From Nakamurella multipartita DSM 44233 (GTDB lineage: Bacteria > Actinomycetota > Actinomycetes > Mycobacteriales > Nakamurellaceae), in assembly GCF_000024365.1 (NCBI RefSeq), contig NC_013235.1, positions 5,642,001 to 5,706,000 on the forward strand: a stretch of 64,000 nt of DNA, in the 5' to 3' direction. Positions 1 to 8,625 of the stretch are shown one piece after another. The first letter of the stretch is position 1. The number at the start of each line of letters is the position of its first letter. A program made the position numbers and the translations under genes. Under the pieces are notes generated by a model, which searched no databases, was not told the origin of the DNA, and worked only from the letters and a program-made list of their open reading frames with translations.

Positions 1-435
1 CTCGGCGTTCTTCATCGGCACCAGGATCTCGGCGCCCTCGTCGAACCGGGAGGTCCAGGTGGTCGCGGTGTTCTCCACCCGCAGCCACTGGTCGCGGCAG
101 ATGAACCGCAGGCTGGCGTTGCGGATCAGCGCGCCGGGCAGCAGCCCGGCCTCGCACAGGATCTGGAAGCCGTTGCAGATGCCCAGGACCGGCATCCCGC
201 CGCGGGCCGCATCGACCACGGACTGCATGACGGGCGCCTGCGCGGCGATCGCGCCGGCCCGCAGGTAGTCGCCGTAGGAGAAGCCGCCGGGCACGACGAC
301 CGCGTCCACCCCGCGCAGGTCGGCGTCGGCATGCCAGAGCGCGACCGGCTCGGCACCGGAATAGCTCACGGCACGGGCGGCGTCGACGTCGTCCAGGGTC
401 CCCGGGAAGGTGATGACGCCGATCCGGGGGCTCAC
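1..435 (-). CDS. purQ: Phosphoribosylformylglycinamidine synthase subunit PurQ (partial, 3' end off the left edge)
   Basis: Glutamine amidotransferase subunit of FGAM synthase, the fourth step of de novo purine synthesis; it supplies ammonia to PurL together with PurS. The first 145 residues are present. They begin with the typical [12 protein letters not shown] strand, then [17 protein letters not shown], and the nucleophile elbow [10 protein letters not shown] with the catalytic Cys near residue 87. The start is GTG at 435, which overlaps the purS stop as GTGA, so the two are translationally coupled. The C-terminal His/Glu of the triad lies outside the window. Confidence 0.97.
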   Translation of the reverse strand, partial: MSPRIGVITFPGTLDDVDAARAVSYSGAEPVALWHADADLRGVDAVVVPGGFSYGDYLRAGAIAAQAPVMQSVVDAARGGMPVLGICNGFQILCEAGLLPGALIRNASLRFICRDQWLRVENTATTWTSRFDEGAEILVPMKNAE

Positions 436-680
436 CCGGCCACCTCGGCCAGGCGGGTGACCGTCCAGGTCTCGATCACCGGGTTGGCCAGCAGGGTGCC
501 GGCGATCTCCTCCAGCTCGGCGTCGGTGACCGAGTCGTCGACCTCGAGATCGAAGTGCTTGCCCTGCCGGACGGAGGTGATGCCGGTGTGTCCGGACCGG
601 CCGAGCGCGGCGAGGATCGCCTTGCCCTGCGGGTCGAGGATCTCCGGCTTGATGACGACATCGACGGCCACGCGAGCCAC
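432..680 (-). CDS. purS: Phosphoribosylformylglycinamidine synthase subunit PurS
   Basis: Small 82-residue subunit that bridges PurQ and PurL in the three-part FGAM synthase of Gram-positive bacteria. The protein starts [20 protein letters not shown] and keeps the conserved GKHFDLEV segment; its length is normal for the family. I chose GTG at 680, which sits about 7 nt after a GGGGG-rich ribosome site; a longer frame back to 719 would add a tail that the family lacks. It overlaps purQ by four bases and is expected to be co-transcribed with it. Confidence 0.95.
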   Translation of the reverse strand: MARVAVDVVIKPEILDPQGKAILAALGRSGHTGITSVRQGKHFDLEVDDSVTDAELEEIAGTLLANPVIETWTVTRLAEVAG

Positions 681-860
681 GACATACCCCCAAGGGTTCG
701 GCGTTCGGGACGGCCGCACACCAGGGCCGCGGCGTTGCGGCTCGCGAACCTGCCCCGGTTCGGCCGCCGTCGAGCTTAGTCGGCCGGACCGCCGCGCCGA
801 TCCACCGACCTGACCCGCCGCTCGGTCCGGCGGCGCCGGAGGGGGCCGGTGGCGCGGCTG

Positions 861-938
861 CGCGGATCAACTCACTCCGAATGTGCTGGGTGGGACAGGA
901 GTCGCCGGGTTGGGCCGCGCTGGGGAAGTTGATCCGCG
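861..938. repeat. Inverted repeat, family B copy 1
   Basis: Arms CGCGGATCAACT (861-872) and AGTTGATCCGCG (927-938) are perfect 12-bp reverse complements around a 54-bp spacer. The same arms flank a similar spacer at 6805-6886. The element fills much of the 373-bp non-coding region between purS (5' end at 680) and the FMN reductase gene (1054); otherwise I see only a promoter-like stretch there. Confidence 0.75.
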
Positions 939-1016
939 CGGGTAACGGGGCGGGGACACAGGGTGAGCACGCTCACGTCGACAACGGAATGTTGACACGT
1001 CATCCTTAGTTGAGAC

Positions 1017-1028
1017 CTCATATATGAG
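1017..1028. promoter_or_regulatory. 12-bp perfect palindrome in the promoter of the FMN reductase gene
   Basis: CTCATATATGAG reads the same on both strands and lies 26 bp before the chosen start. A TTGACA hexamer at 992-997 is placed as a possible -35 element, with the AT-rich palindrome covering the -10 area at a somewhat long spacing. It is a plausible operator; the binding protein is unknown. Confidence 0.4.
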
Positions 1029-1053
1029 CCGCGCGAACAATACGGGAGATCCG

Positions 1054-1620
1054 ATGAGCACCCTGAAGATCGTCATTGCCTCCACCCGCCCCGGCCGCCT
1101 GGGTGAGCCGATCGGCCATTGGCTGGCCGAGCGGGCCCGCGAGCAGGGCAGCTTCGACCGGGTCGAGGTCCTGGACCTGGCCCAGATCGATCTGCCGATG
1201 TTCAACGAGCCGCACCACCCGCGGACCGGTCAGTACGAGCACCCGCACACCAAGGCCTGGTCGGCCGCGGTGGACGAGGCCGACGCGCTGATCTTCGTGT
1301 CCCCCGAGTACAACGGCTTCCCGCCGGCCACCCTGATCAACGCCGTCGACTACCTGCACGCGGAGTGGACCGGCACGCCGCTGGGTGTGCTGACCTACGG
1401 CGCCGGTGGCGGCGGCGCGCGGGCCCGCGCCCAGCTCGAGCTGCTCGGCGGCTACCTGACCATGCCGCTGGCCAGCTCCAACTTCGGCCTGGCCAACGTC
1501 TTCGGCCAGGTCCGCGACGGCGCCTTCACCCCGGTCGAGGGCAACGACGAGTCGGCCGACCGGTTGGTCGCCGAGCTGGCCGAGCTGGCCCGGGTGGCCG
1601 AGCTGACCCCCGCCGCCTGA
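1054..1620 (+). CDS. NAD(P)H-dependent FMN reductase family oxidoreductase
   Basis: A 188-residue flavodoxin-fold protein of the NADPH-dependent FMN reductase family. The N-terminal STRPGRLGEPIGHWL loop is the expected phosphate-binding region for FMN, and SPEYNGFPPATLINAVDYL is the family signature. It probably reduces flavin or a quinone-type substrate in the cytosol. ATG 1054 is preferred over ATG 1024 because GGGAGA lies 5 nt upstream and the family starts close to the first beta strand. It stands alone behind a palindrome at 1017, so stress or ligand-responsive control is likely. Confidence 0.88.
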   Translation: MSTLKIVIASTRPGRLGEPIGHWLAERAREQGSFDRVEVLDLAQIDLPMFNEPHHPRTGQYEHPHTKAWSAAVDEADALIFVSPEYNGFPPATLINAVDYLHAEWTGTPLGVLTYGAGGGGARARAQLELLGGYLTMPLASSNFGLANVFGQVRDGAFTPVEGNDESADRLVAELAELARVAELTPAA

Positions 1621-1656
1621 GCCCACCCGCAGCGAATCAGCCGCCCCGAATCAGCC

Positions 1657-1715
1657 GCCGACTTGCCTCATTCGCACCGCTGGGCCGCGCCCAGCGGTGC
1701 GGATGGGGCCAGTCG
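1657..1715. repeat. Intergenic hairpin, family A copy 1
   Basis: Outer arms GCCGACTTGCC and an imperfect GGCCAGTCG enclose a perfect inner stem CGCACCGCTGGGC/GCCCAGCGGTGCG. It lies between two convergent gene ends, at 1620 on + and 1738 on -. It belongs to the same family as the elements at 3860, 19236 and 33859. Confidence 0.75.
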
Positions 1716-1737
1716 ATGGCTTAGGGGAACCGCGCGA

Positions 1738-2994
1738 TCAGGGATGCGCGCGACGTGAGCGGGCCCGGGCCGGGTCCGGGCGGGGCGCATCCCCGCCGTC
1801 ACCGACCTCGTCGTCCTCGATCGGGAAGATCCGCGGCGGCGGCGCGGTGGTCTGCGTCTGCCAGCGCCGCCCGAACAGGTAGATGACCGGCAGGGTGGCC
1901 AGCAGCGGGCCGATGATCGACACCGGACGCAGCAGCCACCACATCAGGGTCGGCTCGACACCCTCGGTCTGCGGCCCGAAGATCGACCATTCGACACCCC
2001 GGGACAGGGCCATCCCGGTGGTGTGGAACAGGAACAGCGGCAGCGCGAACCGGGTGAACACCGTCGTTGCCTTGGCGAAGGCGCCGCCCTTGCCCAGCCC
2101 GTGCATGACCGCGGGCCGCAACAGCTCGGCGACGCCGGCCTGGAAGATCATCAGCGCGATGATGCAGACCGTCGGCGGGGCCATGTTGGAGTCCTCGCCG
2201 GGCACCCCGACCATCGAGCCCGGGTACAGGCCGGAGCCGACCAGGCCGATCAGCGCGAACAGCCCGGCGAAGGTCATCACCCGGGCCTGCTGCCGGTACC
2301 GCGGCGTCTGGTAGGCCCAGTCGATCCGGCCGTCGGCGTACCGCGGGGCGCTGCCGGCCCCGGAGATCCGGTCGTAGAAGAAGCCGAGCTGGAAGCAAAA
2401 GCCCCAGACGAAGATCATGTTGACCCACTCGATGCCGGGGATGTCCACCCGGAACCGCAGGATGTCGATGACCACCGCCATCCCGCCCATCACCACCAGG
2501 ACGAGCAGGTCGTACCGGCGGTGCAGCCAGACGGTGATCGGCATCAGGCAGACCAGCAGCAGGTAGACGGCCACGAACCACAACGGCGAGAGCACCATGA
2601 TGATCGCCTGCCAGGCCCACTGGATGTCCCAGACGCTGGTCACGATGATGCCCAGCACGATCCATGTGCCCATCAGGGCCAGACACGGGATGGCCAGCGA
2701 CCGGGCCTGCCGCAGGGCGAAGTGCCACAGCCGTTCCCCCTTGGCCGCGGCCCGCTCCCACGACTTGAGGTGCACGTAGGCGCCGATGTAGAAGAACAGC
2801 GGCATGACCTGCAAGAGCCAGGTCGCGATCCACAGGCCCGAGGTGAAACCCAGGGGGCTCGTCGCGTACGGCCCGTTGTCGTTCCAGACCAGGATGGTGA
2901 AACACCAGTGCCACAGGATGACGATGAGCAGGGAGAACGCCCGCAGGAAATCCGCGTACGGGTTGCGTTGGACCCGCTTGACCGGGCTCCCCAT
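1738..2994 (-). CDS. Acyltransferase 3 family integral membrane protein
   Basis: A 418-residue membrane protein with about ten hydrophobic segments. The N-terminus RNPYADFLRAFSLLIVILWHW is the usual opening of the acyltransferase 3 family, where an Arg and His near the membrane face take part in O-acyl transfer. The acceptor (sugar, peptidoglycan or lipid) cannot be told from the sequence. The start at 2994 follows GGGGAGG by about 6 nt; 30 upstream codons in frame are not needed. It is divergent from the CPBP gene, with 82 bp between the starts. Confidence 0.85.
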   Translation of the reverse strand: MGSPVKRVQRNPYADFLRAFSLLIVILWHWCFTILVWNDNGPYATSPLGFTSGLWIATWLLQVMPLFFYIGAYVHLKSWERAAAKGERLWHFALRQARSLAIPCLALMGTWIVLGIIVTSVWDIQWAWQAIIMVLSPLWFVAVYLLLVCLMPITVWLHRRYDLLVLVVMGGMAVVIDILRFRVDIPGIEWVNMIFVWGFCFQLGFFYDRISGAGSAPRYADGRIDWAYQTPRYRQQARVMTFAGLFALIGLVGSGLYPGSMVGVPGEDSNMAPPTVCIIALMIFQAGVAELLRPAVMHGLGKGGAFAKATTVFTRFALPLFLFHTTGMALSRGVEWSIFGPQTEGVEPTLMWWLLRPVSIIGPLLATLPVIYLFGRRWQTQTTAPPPRIFPIEDDEVGDGGDAPRPDPARARSRRAHP

Positions 2995-3076
2995 CACGCA
3001 CCTCCCCCGCGCCCTGCCCATCGACCTGTGACGGGCATCAATGGTGCGGCTCAGCTTCCAGGTCCACGATAGGTCT

Positions 3077-3820
3077 ATGGCCACCGTTGCCGCGGCCCGA
3101 CCCGCGGTTCACCATCGCGCCCGCCGCCGACGGCGGTGGGCGCTGGCCATCGTCATCGTCCTGCTCGTCATCAGCAACATCGTCGCCAACCGGGTGATTC
3201 CGCAGTGGGCGTACGTGCCGTGGAACCTGTCCATGGCCGGCCTGCTGCTGTACGTGTCCACCCGCGGCGGGGCCGGCCCGGTGGCCATCGGGCTGGGCAT
3301 CCGGCACTGGCACCGCCCGGTCGGCGTCGGGCTGCTGCTGGTCGGCAGCACCGCCCTGGTCTTCGCCCTGGGCATGATCATCCCGGCCACCCAGAACGCG
3401 TTCCTGGACACCCGCATCGGCGACGCGACCCTGGGCCAGATGCTGTTCATCGTCCTGGTGCAGATCCCGTTGGGCACCGTGGTTCTCGAGGAGGTCGCCT
3501 TCCGCGGCGTGCTGCCGGCGTTGATGGGCGGCGCCCCGGCCATTCGCTGGCGCTGGGTCCCGGTCCTGGGCGCCTCGTTCCTGTTCGGCCTGTGGCACAT
3601 CCTGCCGTCGATGGGCATCGGCAACGCCAACGCCGCGGTCGGACAGACCCTGGGCACCAACCCCTGGATCACCACCACCGCCGCGGTGCTGTCGATGACC
3701 GCCGCCGGGGTGCTGATGTGCGTGATGGCCCGGGTCGGCAAGGGCATCAAGACCACCATGCTGTTGCACTGGGCGACCAACTCGCTGGGCTTCTTCGCCG
3801 CCTGGTTGCTGCTGCAGTAG
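3077..3820 (+). CDS. CPBP family intramembrane glutamic/metallo-endopeptidase
   Basis: A 247-residue polytopic protein of the CAAX-protease-and-bacteriocin-processing family. Diagnostic motifs are LEEVAFRGVLP (motif 1, EExxxRG) and FGLWHILPS (motif 2, with the active His), placed in membrane helices as expected. A basic RARRRRR stretch precedes the first helix. Family members process prenylated proteins, peptides or anti-sigma factors; the target here is unknown. ATG 3077 was chosen because it begins the basic N-terminus; the longer in-frame GTG at 3041 would overlap the divergent promoter. Confidence 0.9.
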   Translation: MATVAAARPAVHHRARRRRRWALAIVIVLLVISNIVANRVIPQWAYVPWNLSMAGLLLYVSTRGGAGPVAIGLGIRHWHRPVGVGLLLVGSTALVFALGMIIPATQNAFLDTRIGDATLGQMLFIVLVQIPLGTVVLEEVAFRGVLPALMGGAPAIRWRWVPVLGASFLFGLWHILPSMGIGNANAAVGQTLGTNPWITTTAAVLSMTAAGVLMCVMARVGKGIKTTMLLHWATNSLGFFAAWLLLQ

Positions 3821-3859
3821 GCCCGCCTCCCCCGCTCGGGCCCCGCCCCCGAACCCCAG

Positions 3860-3917
3860 CGACTTGCCTCAAACGCACCGCTGAGTGCGGGCGAGCGGTG
3901 CGTCTGTGGCAAGTCGG
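3860..3917. repeat. Intergenic hairpin, family A copy 2
   Basis: Outer arms CGACTTGCC/GGCAAGTCG and inner stem ACGCACCGCT/AGCGGTGCGT are both perfect. It lies between the CPBP and MBL genes. It is followed at 3921-3978 by a short tandem repeat of the type GCGGGGTTCGGG, four degenerate units. Nothing else is visible in this 215-bp gap. Confidence 0.85.
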
Positions 3918-4035
3918 CGCGGGTTCGGCGCGGGTTCGGGGCGGCGGGGTTCGGGGCGGCGGGGTTCGGGGCAGCCAGGGCGCGGGCGCGCCCGCGCGCG
4001 TGCTCCGGGCGGGCGCGACGTAACCTGACCGGATT

Positions 4036-4665
4036 ATGCGGATCACCAAGTACGGCCACGCGTGCCTGCACGTCGTCGACGAGGCGGCCAGCATCCTGAT
4101 CGACCCCGGATCCTTCTCGGGTCCGTTCGAACAGATCACCGGCCTGACCGGGGTGCTGATCACCCACCAGCACCCGGACCACGTTGTGCCCGACCGGCTC
4201 AAGGCGGTGCTGGCGGCCAATCCGGCGGTCCCGCTCTACGCCGACCCGGACACCGTCGCAGTGCTGGCCGAGCACGACATCGAGGCCGAGCCGGTGCGCA
4301 CCGGTGACGTGCTGGACCTGGGCACCAGCGTCGAGGCCACGGTGTCCGACCACGCGATCATCTACGGCGAGCTGCCCGGCATCACCAACGCCTGCTACCT
4401 GATCGGCGACCGGCTGTTCCACCCCGGCGATTCGTTCACCCTGCCGGGCCGGGACATCGACATCCTGGCGTTGCCGGTGTCCGCGCCGTGGATGGCCGTC
4501 AAGGAGGCCATCGACTACCTGCACGAGGTCGCGCCGGCCGTCGCCGTGCCGATCCACGAGAAGGGCCTGTCCAGCACGGGCATGGTCTACAGCCTCATCG
4601 ATCGCCTGGCCCCGGAGGTCACCCAATGGGTGGACATCGACGACGGGGAACCGCACGACCTGTAA
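4036..4665 (+). CDS. MBL-fold metallo-hydrolase (UlaG/UPF0173-like)
   Basis: A 209-residue single-domain metallo-beta-lactamase-fold hydrolase. The metal motif THQHPDHV occurs at residues 42-49, followed by HPGDSF (third His/Asp ligand region) and IHEKG near the C-terminus. The sequence opens MRITKYGHACLHV, as in L-ascorbate-6-phosphate-lactonase-like and UPF0173 proteins. The true substrate is unknown. The start codon ATG 4036 fits the family's first strand exactly. It is a single gene, 57 bp before the spermidine-synthase-like gene, and may be read through into it. Confidence 0.9.
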   Translation: MRITKYGHACLHVVDEAASILIDPGSFSGPFEQITGLTGVLITHQHPDHVVPDRLKAVLAANPAVPLYADPDTVAVLAEHDIEAEPVRTGDVLDLGTSVEATVSDHAIIYGELPGITNACYLIGDRLFHPGDSFTLPGRDIDILALPVSAPWMAVKEAIDYLHEVAPAVAVPIHEKGLSSTGMVYSLIDRLAPEVTQWVDIDDGEPHDL

Positions 4666-4722
4666 GGAACACCCGCCCCCTGAACTAAGCCGACCCGTCG
4701 CAGGGCCGGTGGAGGATCTCGG

Positions 4723-6801
4723 ATGACGGACGCCGCCCAGGACAACACCGGTTCGACGACCGGTACGGTCAGCCCGACGAACCGGTGGCGGCTGCGCCGC
4801 CGCACCGAGACGGATCCGGAACGTCCCGATTACGCCGTGGTCCGGCGGCTGGTTCTCGGATCGGCGCTGATGCTGTTCCTGGAGCTGGCGCTGATCCGCT
4901 GGCTCGGCGCCAACGTGGTGCACCTGAGCTACTTCTCCAACTTCGTGCTGCTCGGCTCGTTCCTGGGCATCGGCCTGGGCTTCCTGATCGCCCGCAAACG
5001 GTGGTCGATCCTGCCGGCCGCACCGGTCATCCTGGCCGCGCTGGTCATCCTGACTTTCCTGGAACCGGTCACCATCGACCGGGCCGGCAACGACGTCATC
5101 TACTTCACCTCGCTGCACACCTCCGGCCCGCCCGCCTGGGCCGTGCTGCCGGTCATCTTCGTGCTGGTGGCCGCGTGCCTGGCCGGGCCGGCCGAGGCGG
5201 TCGGCCGCTGCTTCGCCGACCTGCGACCGCTCACCGCCTACCGCTGGGACCTGGTCGGCTCGCTGATCGGCATCCTCTCGTTCACCGCGCTGTCGTTCCT
5301 GCGGGCGCCGTCGGTGGTCTGGGGCGTCCTGGTCACCATCGGGTTCGTCCTGCTCATCGGCGGCTGGAAGCGCTGGCTCACGGCCGCCAGCGGGCTGGCC
5401 ATGGTCGCGTTCCTGCTGGTCGAGACGCTGTCTCCGGGCATCTCCTGGTCGCCCTACTACAAGATCCACACCGAGGACCGGGTGTTGGCCGACGCGCCGA
5501 TCACCGACATCTCGGTGAACGGGGTGCCGCACCAGATCATGCGGCCGGCCCAGGTCCGGCTGGCCGAGGAGCCGCAGTACGGGCTGCCGTACGAGCGCTC
5601 GCCGGAGAACCCGCTGGGCAACGTGCTCATCATCGGGGCCGGGTCCGGCTCGGACGTGGCGATCGCCCTGTCCAAGGGCGCGCAGCACGTGGACGCCGTC
5701 GACATCGACCCGCGGATCATGCAGATCGGCGCGGAGAAGAACCCCGACCACCCCTACGACGACCCCCGGGTCACCCGCTACGTCAACGACGGGCGGGCGT
5801 TCCTGGAGACCACCGACACCAAGTACGACCTGATCCTGTTCGCCCTGCCGGACTCGTTGGCGCTGGTCACCGGGGCCTCGCAGATCCGGCTGGAGAGCTT
5901 CCTGTTCACCGAGCAGGCGCTGACCGCGGCTCGCGAACACCTCACCGACGACGGCCTGTTCGCGATGTACAACTACTACCGCGAGGACTGGCTGATCGAC
6001 CGGCTGGCCGGGACCGCCGCCGCCGCGTTCGACCACACCCCGTGCGTGGACAAGGTCGGCGGCGGGCAGGCGGTGGTCAGCGCCGCCCTGAACGAGCAGA
6101 ACCAGTCGTGCGGCACGCCGTGGCAGGCCGCCGGCGCGGTGATCGCGCCGGTCACCGACGACCGGCCGTTCCTGTACTTCCAGGGCGGCTCGATCCCGGC
6201 GATCTACCTGTGGACGCTGGCCGGCATCCTGCTCATCTCGCTGATCGCGGTGCGGGCGCTGGGCGGACCGTTCCGGTCGATGCGGCCCTACGCCGACCTG
6301 TTCTTCATGGGCGCGGCGTTCCTGCTGCTGGAGACCAAGAACATCGCCACGTTCGCGCTGCTGTTCGGCACCACCTGGCTGGTCAACGCGTTGGTGTTCG
6401 CCGGTGTGCTGGTGATCGTGCTGGCGGCGGTGGAGACCACCCGCCGGTTCCGCACGCCGCCGTTGCCGCTGGTGTTCGCCGGCATCGCCGTCTCGTTGGC
6501 GGTGTCCTACTTCATCGAACCCGACTGGCTGCTCACCCTGCCGTTCTGGCCGCGGCTGGTGGTGGCCACCCTGCTGGCCTTCATCCCCATCTACCTGGCC
6601 AACGTGGCCTTCTCCAAGCGCTTCGGCGCCTCCGAGGACTCCCGGTCGGCGTTCGGGCTGAACCTGCTCGGCGCCATGCTGGGCGGCTGCATGGAATACC
6701 TGGCCCTGCTCACCGGCTACCGGAACCTGCTCATCCTGGTCGCCGCGCTGTACCTGTGCGCCTTCCTGCTCGCCCCCCGCAAGGGCCTGGTGACCATCTG
6801 A
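4723..6801 (+). CDS. Membrane protein with spermidine synthase-like methyltransferase-fold domain
   Basis: A 692-residue protein with three blocks: about six membrane helices (residues 40-240), a soluble Rossmann domain (about 250-460) and a second group of about seven helices. The soluble part has VLIIGAGSGSDVAIAL (nucleotide loop), VDAVDIDPRIMQIG and DGRAFL, as in polyamine aminopropyltransferases. Such fused SpeE-like proteins are common in bacteria but their substrate is not settled; aminopropyl transfer is possible but unproven. An RBS-like GGTGGAGG precedes ATG 4723. The gene ends directly before repeat B2. Confidence 0.82.
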   Translation: MTDAAQDNTGSTTGTVSPTNRWRLRRRTETDPERPDYAVVRRLVLGSALMLFLELALIRWLGANVVHLSYFSNFVLLGSFLGIGLGFLIARKRWSILPAAPVILAALVILTFLEPVTIDRAGNDVIYFTSLHTSGPPAWAVLPVIFVLVAACLAGPAEAVGRCFADLRPLTAYRWDLVGSLIGILSFTALSFLRAPSVVWGVLVTIGFVLLIGGWKRWLTAASGLAMVAFLLVETLSPGISWSPYYKIHTEDRVLADAPITDISVNGVPHQIMRPAQVRLAEEPQYGLPYERSPENPLGNVLIIGAGSGSDVAIALSKGAQHVDAVDIDPRIMQIGAEKNPDHPYDDPRVTRYVNDGRAFLETTDTKYDLILFALPDSLALVTGASQIRLESFLFTEQALTAAREHLTDDGLFAMYNYYREDWLIDRLAGTAAAAFDHTPCVDKVGGGQAVVSAALNEQNQSCGTPWQAAGAVIAPVTDDRPFLYFQGGSIPAIYLWTLAGILLISLIAVRALGGPFRSMRPYADLFFMGAAFLLLETKNIATFALLFGTTWLVNALVFAGVLVIVLAAVETTRRFRTPPLPLVFAGIAVSLAVSYFIEPDWLLTLPFWPRLVVATLLAFIPIYLANVAFSKRFGASEDSRSAFGLNLLGAMLGGCMEYLALLTGYRNLLILVAALYLCAFLLAPRKGLVTI

Positions 6802-6804
6802 CCT

Positions 6805-6886
6805 CGCGCGGATCAACTACCCCGGCGCGGCTCAACTCGCGCTCAACCGTCCCACCCGTCCCATCCGGTGCGAGTTGATCCGCGCG
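6805..6886. repeat. Inverted repeat, family B copy 2
   Basis: Arms CGCGCGGATCAACT (6805-6818) and AGTTGATCCGCGCG (6873-6886) are perfect 14-bp reverse complements. The spacer holds further TCAAC copies. It starts three bases after the stop of the preceding gene and matches the element at 861-938. Confidence 0.8.
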
Positions 6887-6965
6887 GACGGTGCCGGCCG
6901 GTGGGAAGCCGCGCAGCGCCACGGGCTGCCGGTGGCGATCCACATCGGCGGGCTGTCACACCGGC

Positions 6966-6992
6966 TGTCACACCGCGAGCCCGGTCGGTGTC
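6966..6992 (+). promoter_or_regulatory. Putative ECF41-type promoter upstream of the CMD gene
   Basis: TGTCACA at 6966-6972 (also a second copy at 6954-6960) is followed after exactly 16 bp by TGTC at 6989-6992. From memory the ECF41 autoregulated promoter is TGTCACA-N16-CGTC, so this differs at one base. Transcription would begin about at 7000, at or next to an ATG (7001), which suggests a leaderless or near-leaderless message. Confidence 0.6.
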
Positions 6993-6994
6993 CC

Positions 6995-7606
6995 ATGGGC
7001 ATGACTGCCACCATTCCGGCCTCCCGGACCATCCCGACCCTGACCCACTCCCCCCGCGCCCGGGTCCCTCTCGACCCGCCGACCGGCCGCTTCGCCCGGC
7101 TGGTGGACCGCCTGGTCGCCCGCCGGTTCGGCGGCGCCGCCGACCCGTTGCGGGCGATGTGGCACAACCCGCGGGTACTGCGCGCCGACCTGGCGCTGGA
7201 GGCCGGGGTGTCCCGGTTGCGCACCCTGCCCGGCCACCTGGGCAAGCTCGCCGAGATGACCGTCGCGCTGCGCATCGAATGCGAGTGGTGCATGGACTTC
7301 GGCTACTTCCTCGCCCACGCTCAGGGCATGGACCCGCAGAAACTGGAGCAGGTGCCGACCTGGCGGACCAGCGACGCGTTCACCCCGGTCGAGCGCCGGG
7401 TGATGGAGTTCGCCGAGGCGGCCACGGCCACCCCGCCGGCGGTGACGGACGAGATGGCCCAGGACCTGCGCACCGACCTGGGCGAGGACGGGCTGGTCGA
7501 GCTGACCATGCTGGTGGCGGTGGAGAACCTGCGGTCCCGCTTCAATTCGTCGTTGGGCCTGTCCTCGCAGGGTTTCTCGGAGAGCTGCCGGGTGCCGGGC
7601 CGATGA
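6995..7606 (+). CDS. Carboxymuconolactone decarboxylase (AhpD-like) domain protein, ECF41 partner
   Basis: A protein of about 203 residues with an alkylhydroperoxidase AhpD/CMD core. The motif ECEWCMDF gives the CxxC pair typical of peroxidatic or disulfide-relay members, but the His found three residues later in AhpD is absent. The gene overlaps the following ECF41 sigma gene by ATGA, the classic arrangement in which an ECF41 factor controls its own COE-type (CMD/oxidoreductase/epimerase) neighbour. ATG 6995 or 7001 could start translation; no good Shine-Dalgarno is seen, which agrees with a leaderless message. Confidence 0.85.
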   Translation: MGMTATIPASRTIPTLTHSPRARVPLDPPTGRFARLVDRLVARRFGGAADPLRAMWHNPRVLRADLALEAGVSRLRTLPGHLGKLAEMTVALRIECEWCMDFGYFLAHAQGMDPQKLEQVPTWRTSDAFTPVERRVMEFAEAATATPPAVTDEMAQDLRTDLGEDGLVELTMLVAVENLRSRFNSSLGLSSQGFSESCRVPGR

Positions 7607-8538
7607 CCGCCGGTGAGCCCGCCGACCCGGCCCCCGCCGACCCGACTCACGGCGGACTTGACGATTTCGTCCGGCACCGAGACCTGCTGTTCACGATCGC
7701 CTACGAGATCACCGGCTCGGTGGCCGACGCCGAGGACGTCGTCCAGGAGAGCTACCTGCGCTGGCAGGAGGCGGTGGCCGGCGCGACCGAGATCCGGCAT
7801 CCGCGGGCCTACCTGGCCCGGATCGCCACCCGGCAGGCCCTCAACCGCAACCGGGGGAACGCCCGGCGACGGGAGGAGTACGTCGGTCCCTGGCTGCCCG
7901 AGCCGCTGGTGACCGTGCCCGACGTCGCCGAGGACGCGGTGCTGGCCGAGTCGGTGTCGATGGCGATGATGGTCGTGCTCGATTCCCTGACCCCGGACGA
8001 GCGGGCGGTCTTCGTGCTGCGCGAGGTGTTCGCGTTCGGGCACGACGAGATCGCGGCGGCGATCGGCAAGTCGCCGGTCGCGGTCCGGCAGATCGCGCAC
8101 CGGGCCCGGTCCGGGGTGCAGTCCCGCCGCCCCGATCTGGATTCGTCGACGTCGCAGAACGCGGCCGCCCAGCAGGTGACGGCGCGGTTCCTGCAGGCCG
8201 CGACCACCGGCAACCTGCAGGATCTGCTCGACGTGCTCGCCCCCGACGTGGTGCTGATCACCGACGGCGGCGGCAAGGTCAACGCCGCCCGCCGCCCGAT
8301 CGCCACGGCGGACAAGGTCGGCCGGTTCCTGCTCGGCATCCGCGATCGGGGCGTCGGCGACGCGCAGTACGACCTGGTCACGGTGAACGGACGGCCGGGC
8401 GTGCGGGCCTACCTGGATGGGGTGCTGGACACCGTGTTGACCTGGAACGCCGTCGACGGCCGGGTCACCGCGATCTACCTGGTGCGCAACCCGGACAAGG
8501 TCGGCACGGCCGACCGGACCAGATCCGTGACCCGCTGA
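7603..8538 (+). CDS. ECF41-family RNA polymerase sigma factor with SnoaL-like C-terminal extension
   Basis: A 311-residue protein: sigma region 2 (residues 20-90), region 4 (about 135-185, with FAFGHDEIAAAIGKS) and an NTF2/SnoaL-like domain to the end. It has the motifs I know for ECF41: WLPEP in the linker, DGGGK in the extension and NPDK close to the C-terminus. In that family the fused domain, rather than a separate anti-sigma factor, tunes activity. No anti-sigma gene lies nearby, consistent with this. It is translationally coupled to the CMD gene, its likely main target. Confidence 0.92.
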   Translation: MTAGEPADPAPADPTHGGLDDFVRHRDLLFTIAYEITGSVADAEDVVQESYLRWQEAVAGATEIRHPRAYLARIATRQALNRNRGNARRREEYVGPWLPEPLVTVPDVAEDAVLAESVSMAMMVVLDSLTPDERAVFVLREVFAFGHDEIAAAIGKSPVAVRQIAHRARSGVQSRRPDLDSSTSQNAAAQQVTARFLQAATTGNLQDLLDVLAPDVVLITDGGGKVNAARRPIATADKVGRFLLGIRDRGVGDAQYDLVTVNGRPGVRAYLDGVLDTVLTWNAVDGRVTAIYLVRNPDKVGTADRTRSVTR

Positions 8539-8579
8539 CCGCACGCCAGCCGTATCGGAAAGGGTCGGCCGGGCAGCCG

Positions 8580-8611
8580 GAAAGGGCCCGGCCAGACGGC
8601 CGGGCCCTTTC
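8580..8611. terminator. Bidirectional terminator-like hairpin
   Basis: GAAAGGGCCCGGCC (8580-8593) pairs perfectly with GGCCGGGCCCTTTC (8598-8611) over a four-base loop. It lies between the convergent ends of the ECF41 gene (8538) and the secreted protein gene (8626). Confidence 0.85.
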
Positions 8612-8625
8612 GAACCAGGGGGTGG

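Noticed and set aside
3109-6816. A 1235-codon open frame on the minus strand over the CPBP, MBL and spermidine-synthase-like genes
   Set aside because: It is a GC-rich shadow: composed of Gln/Arg/Gly/His runs with no domain, lying opposite three well-supported genes.
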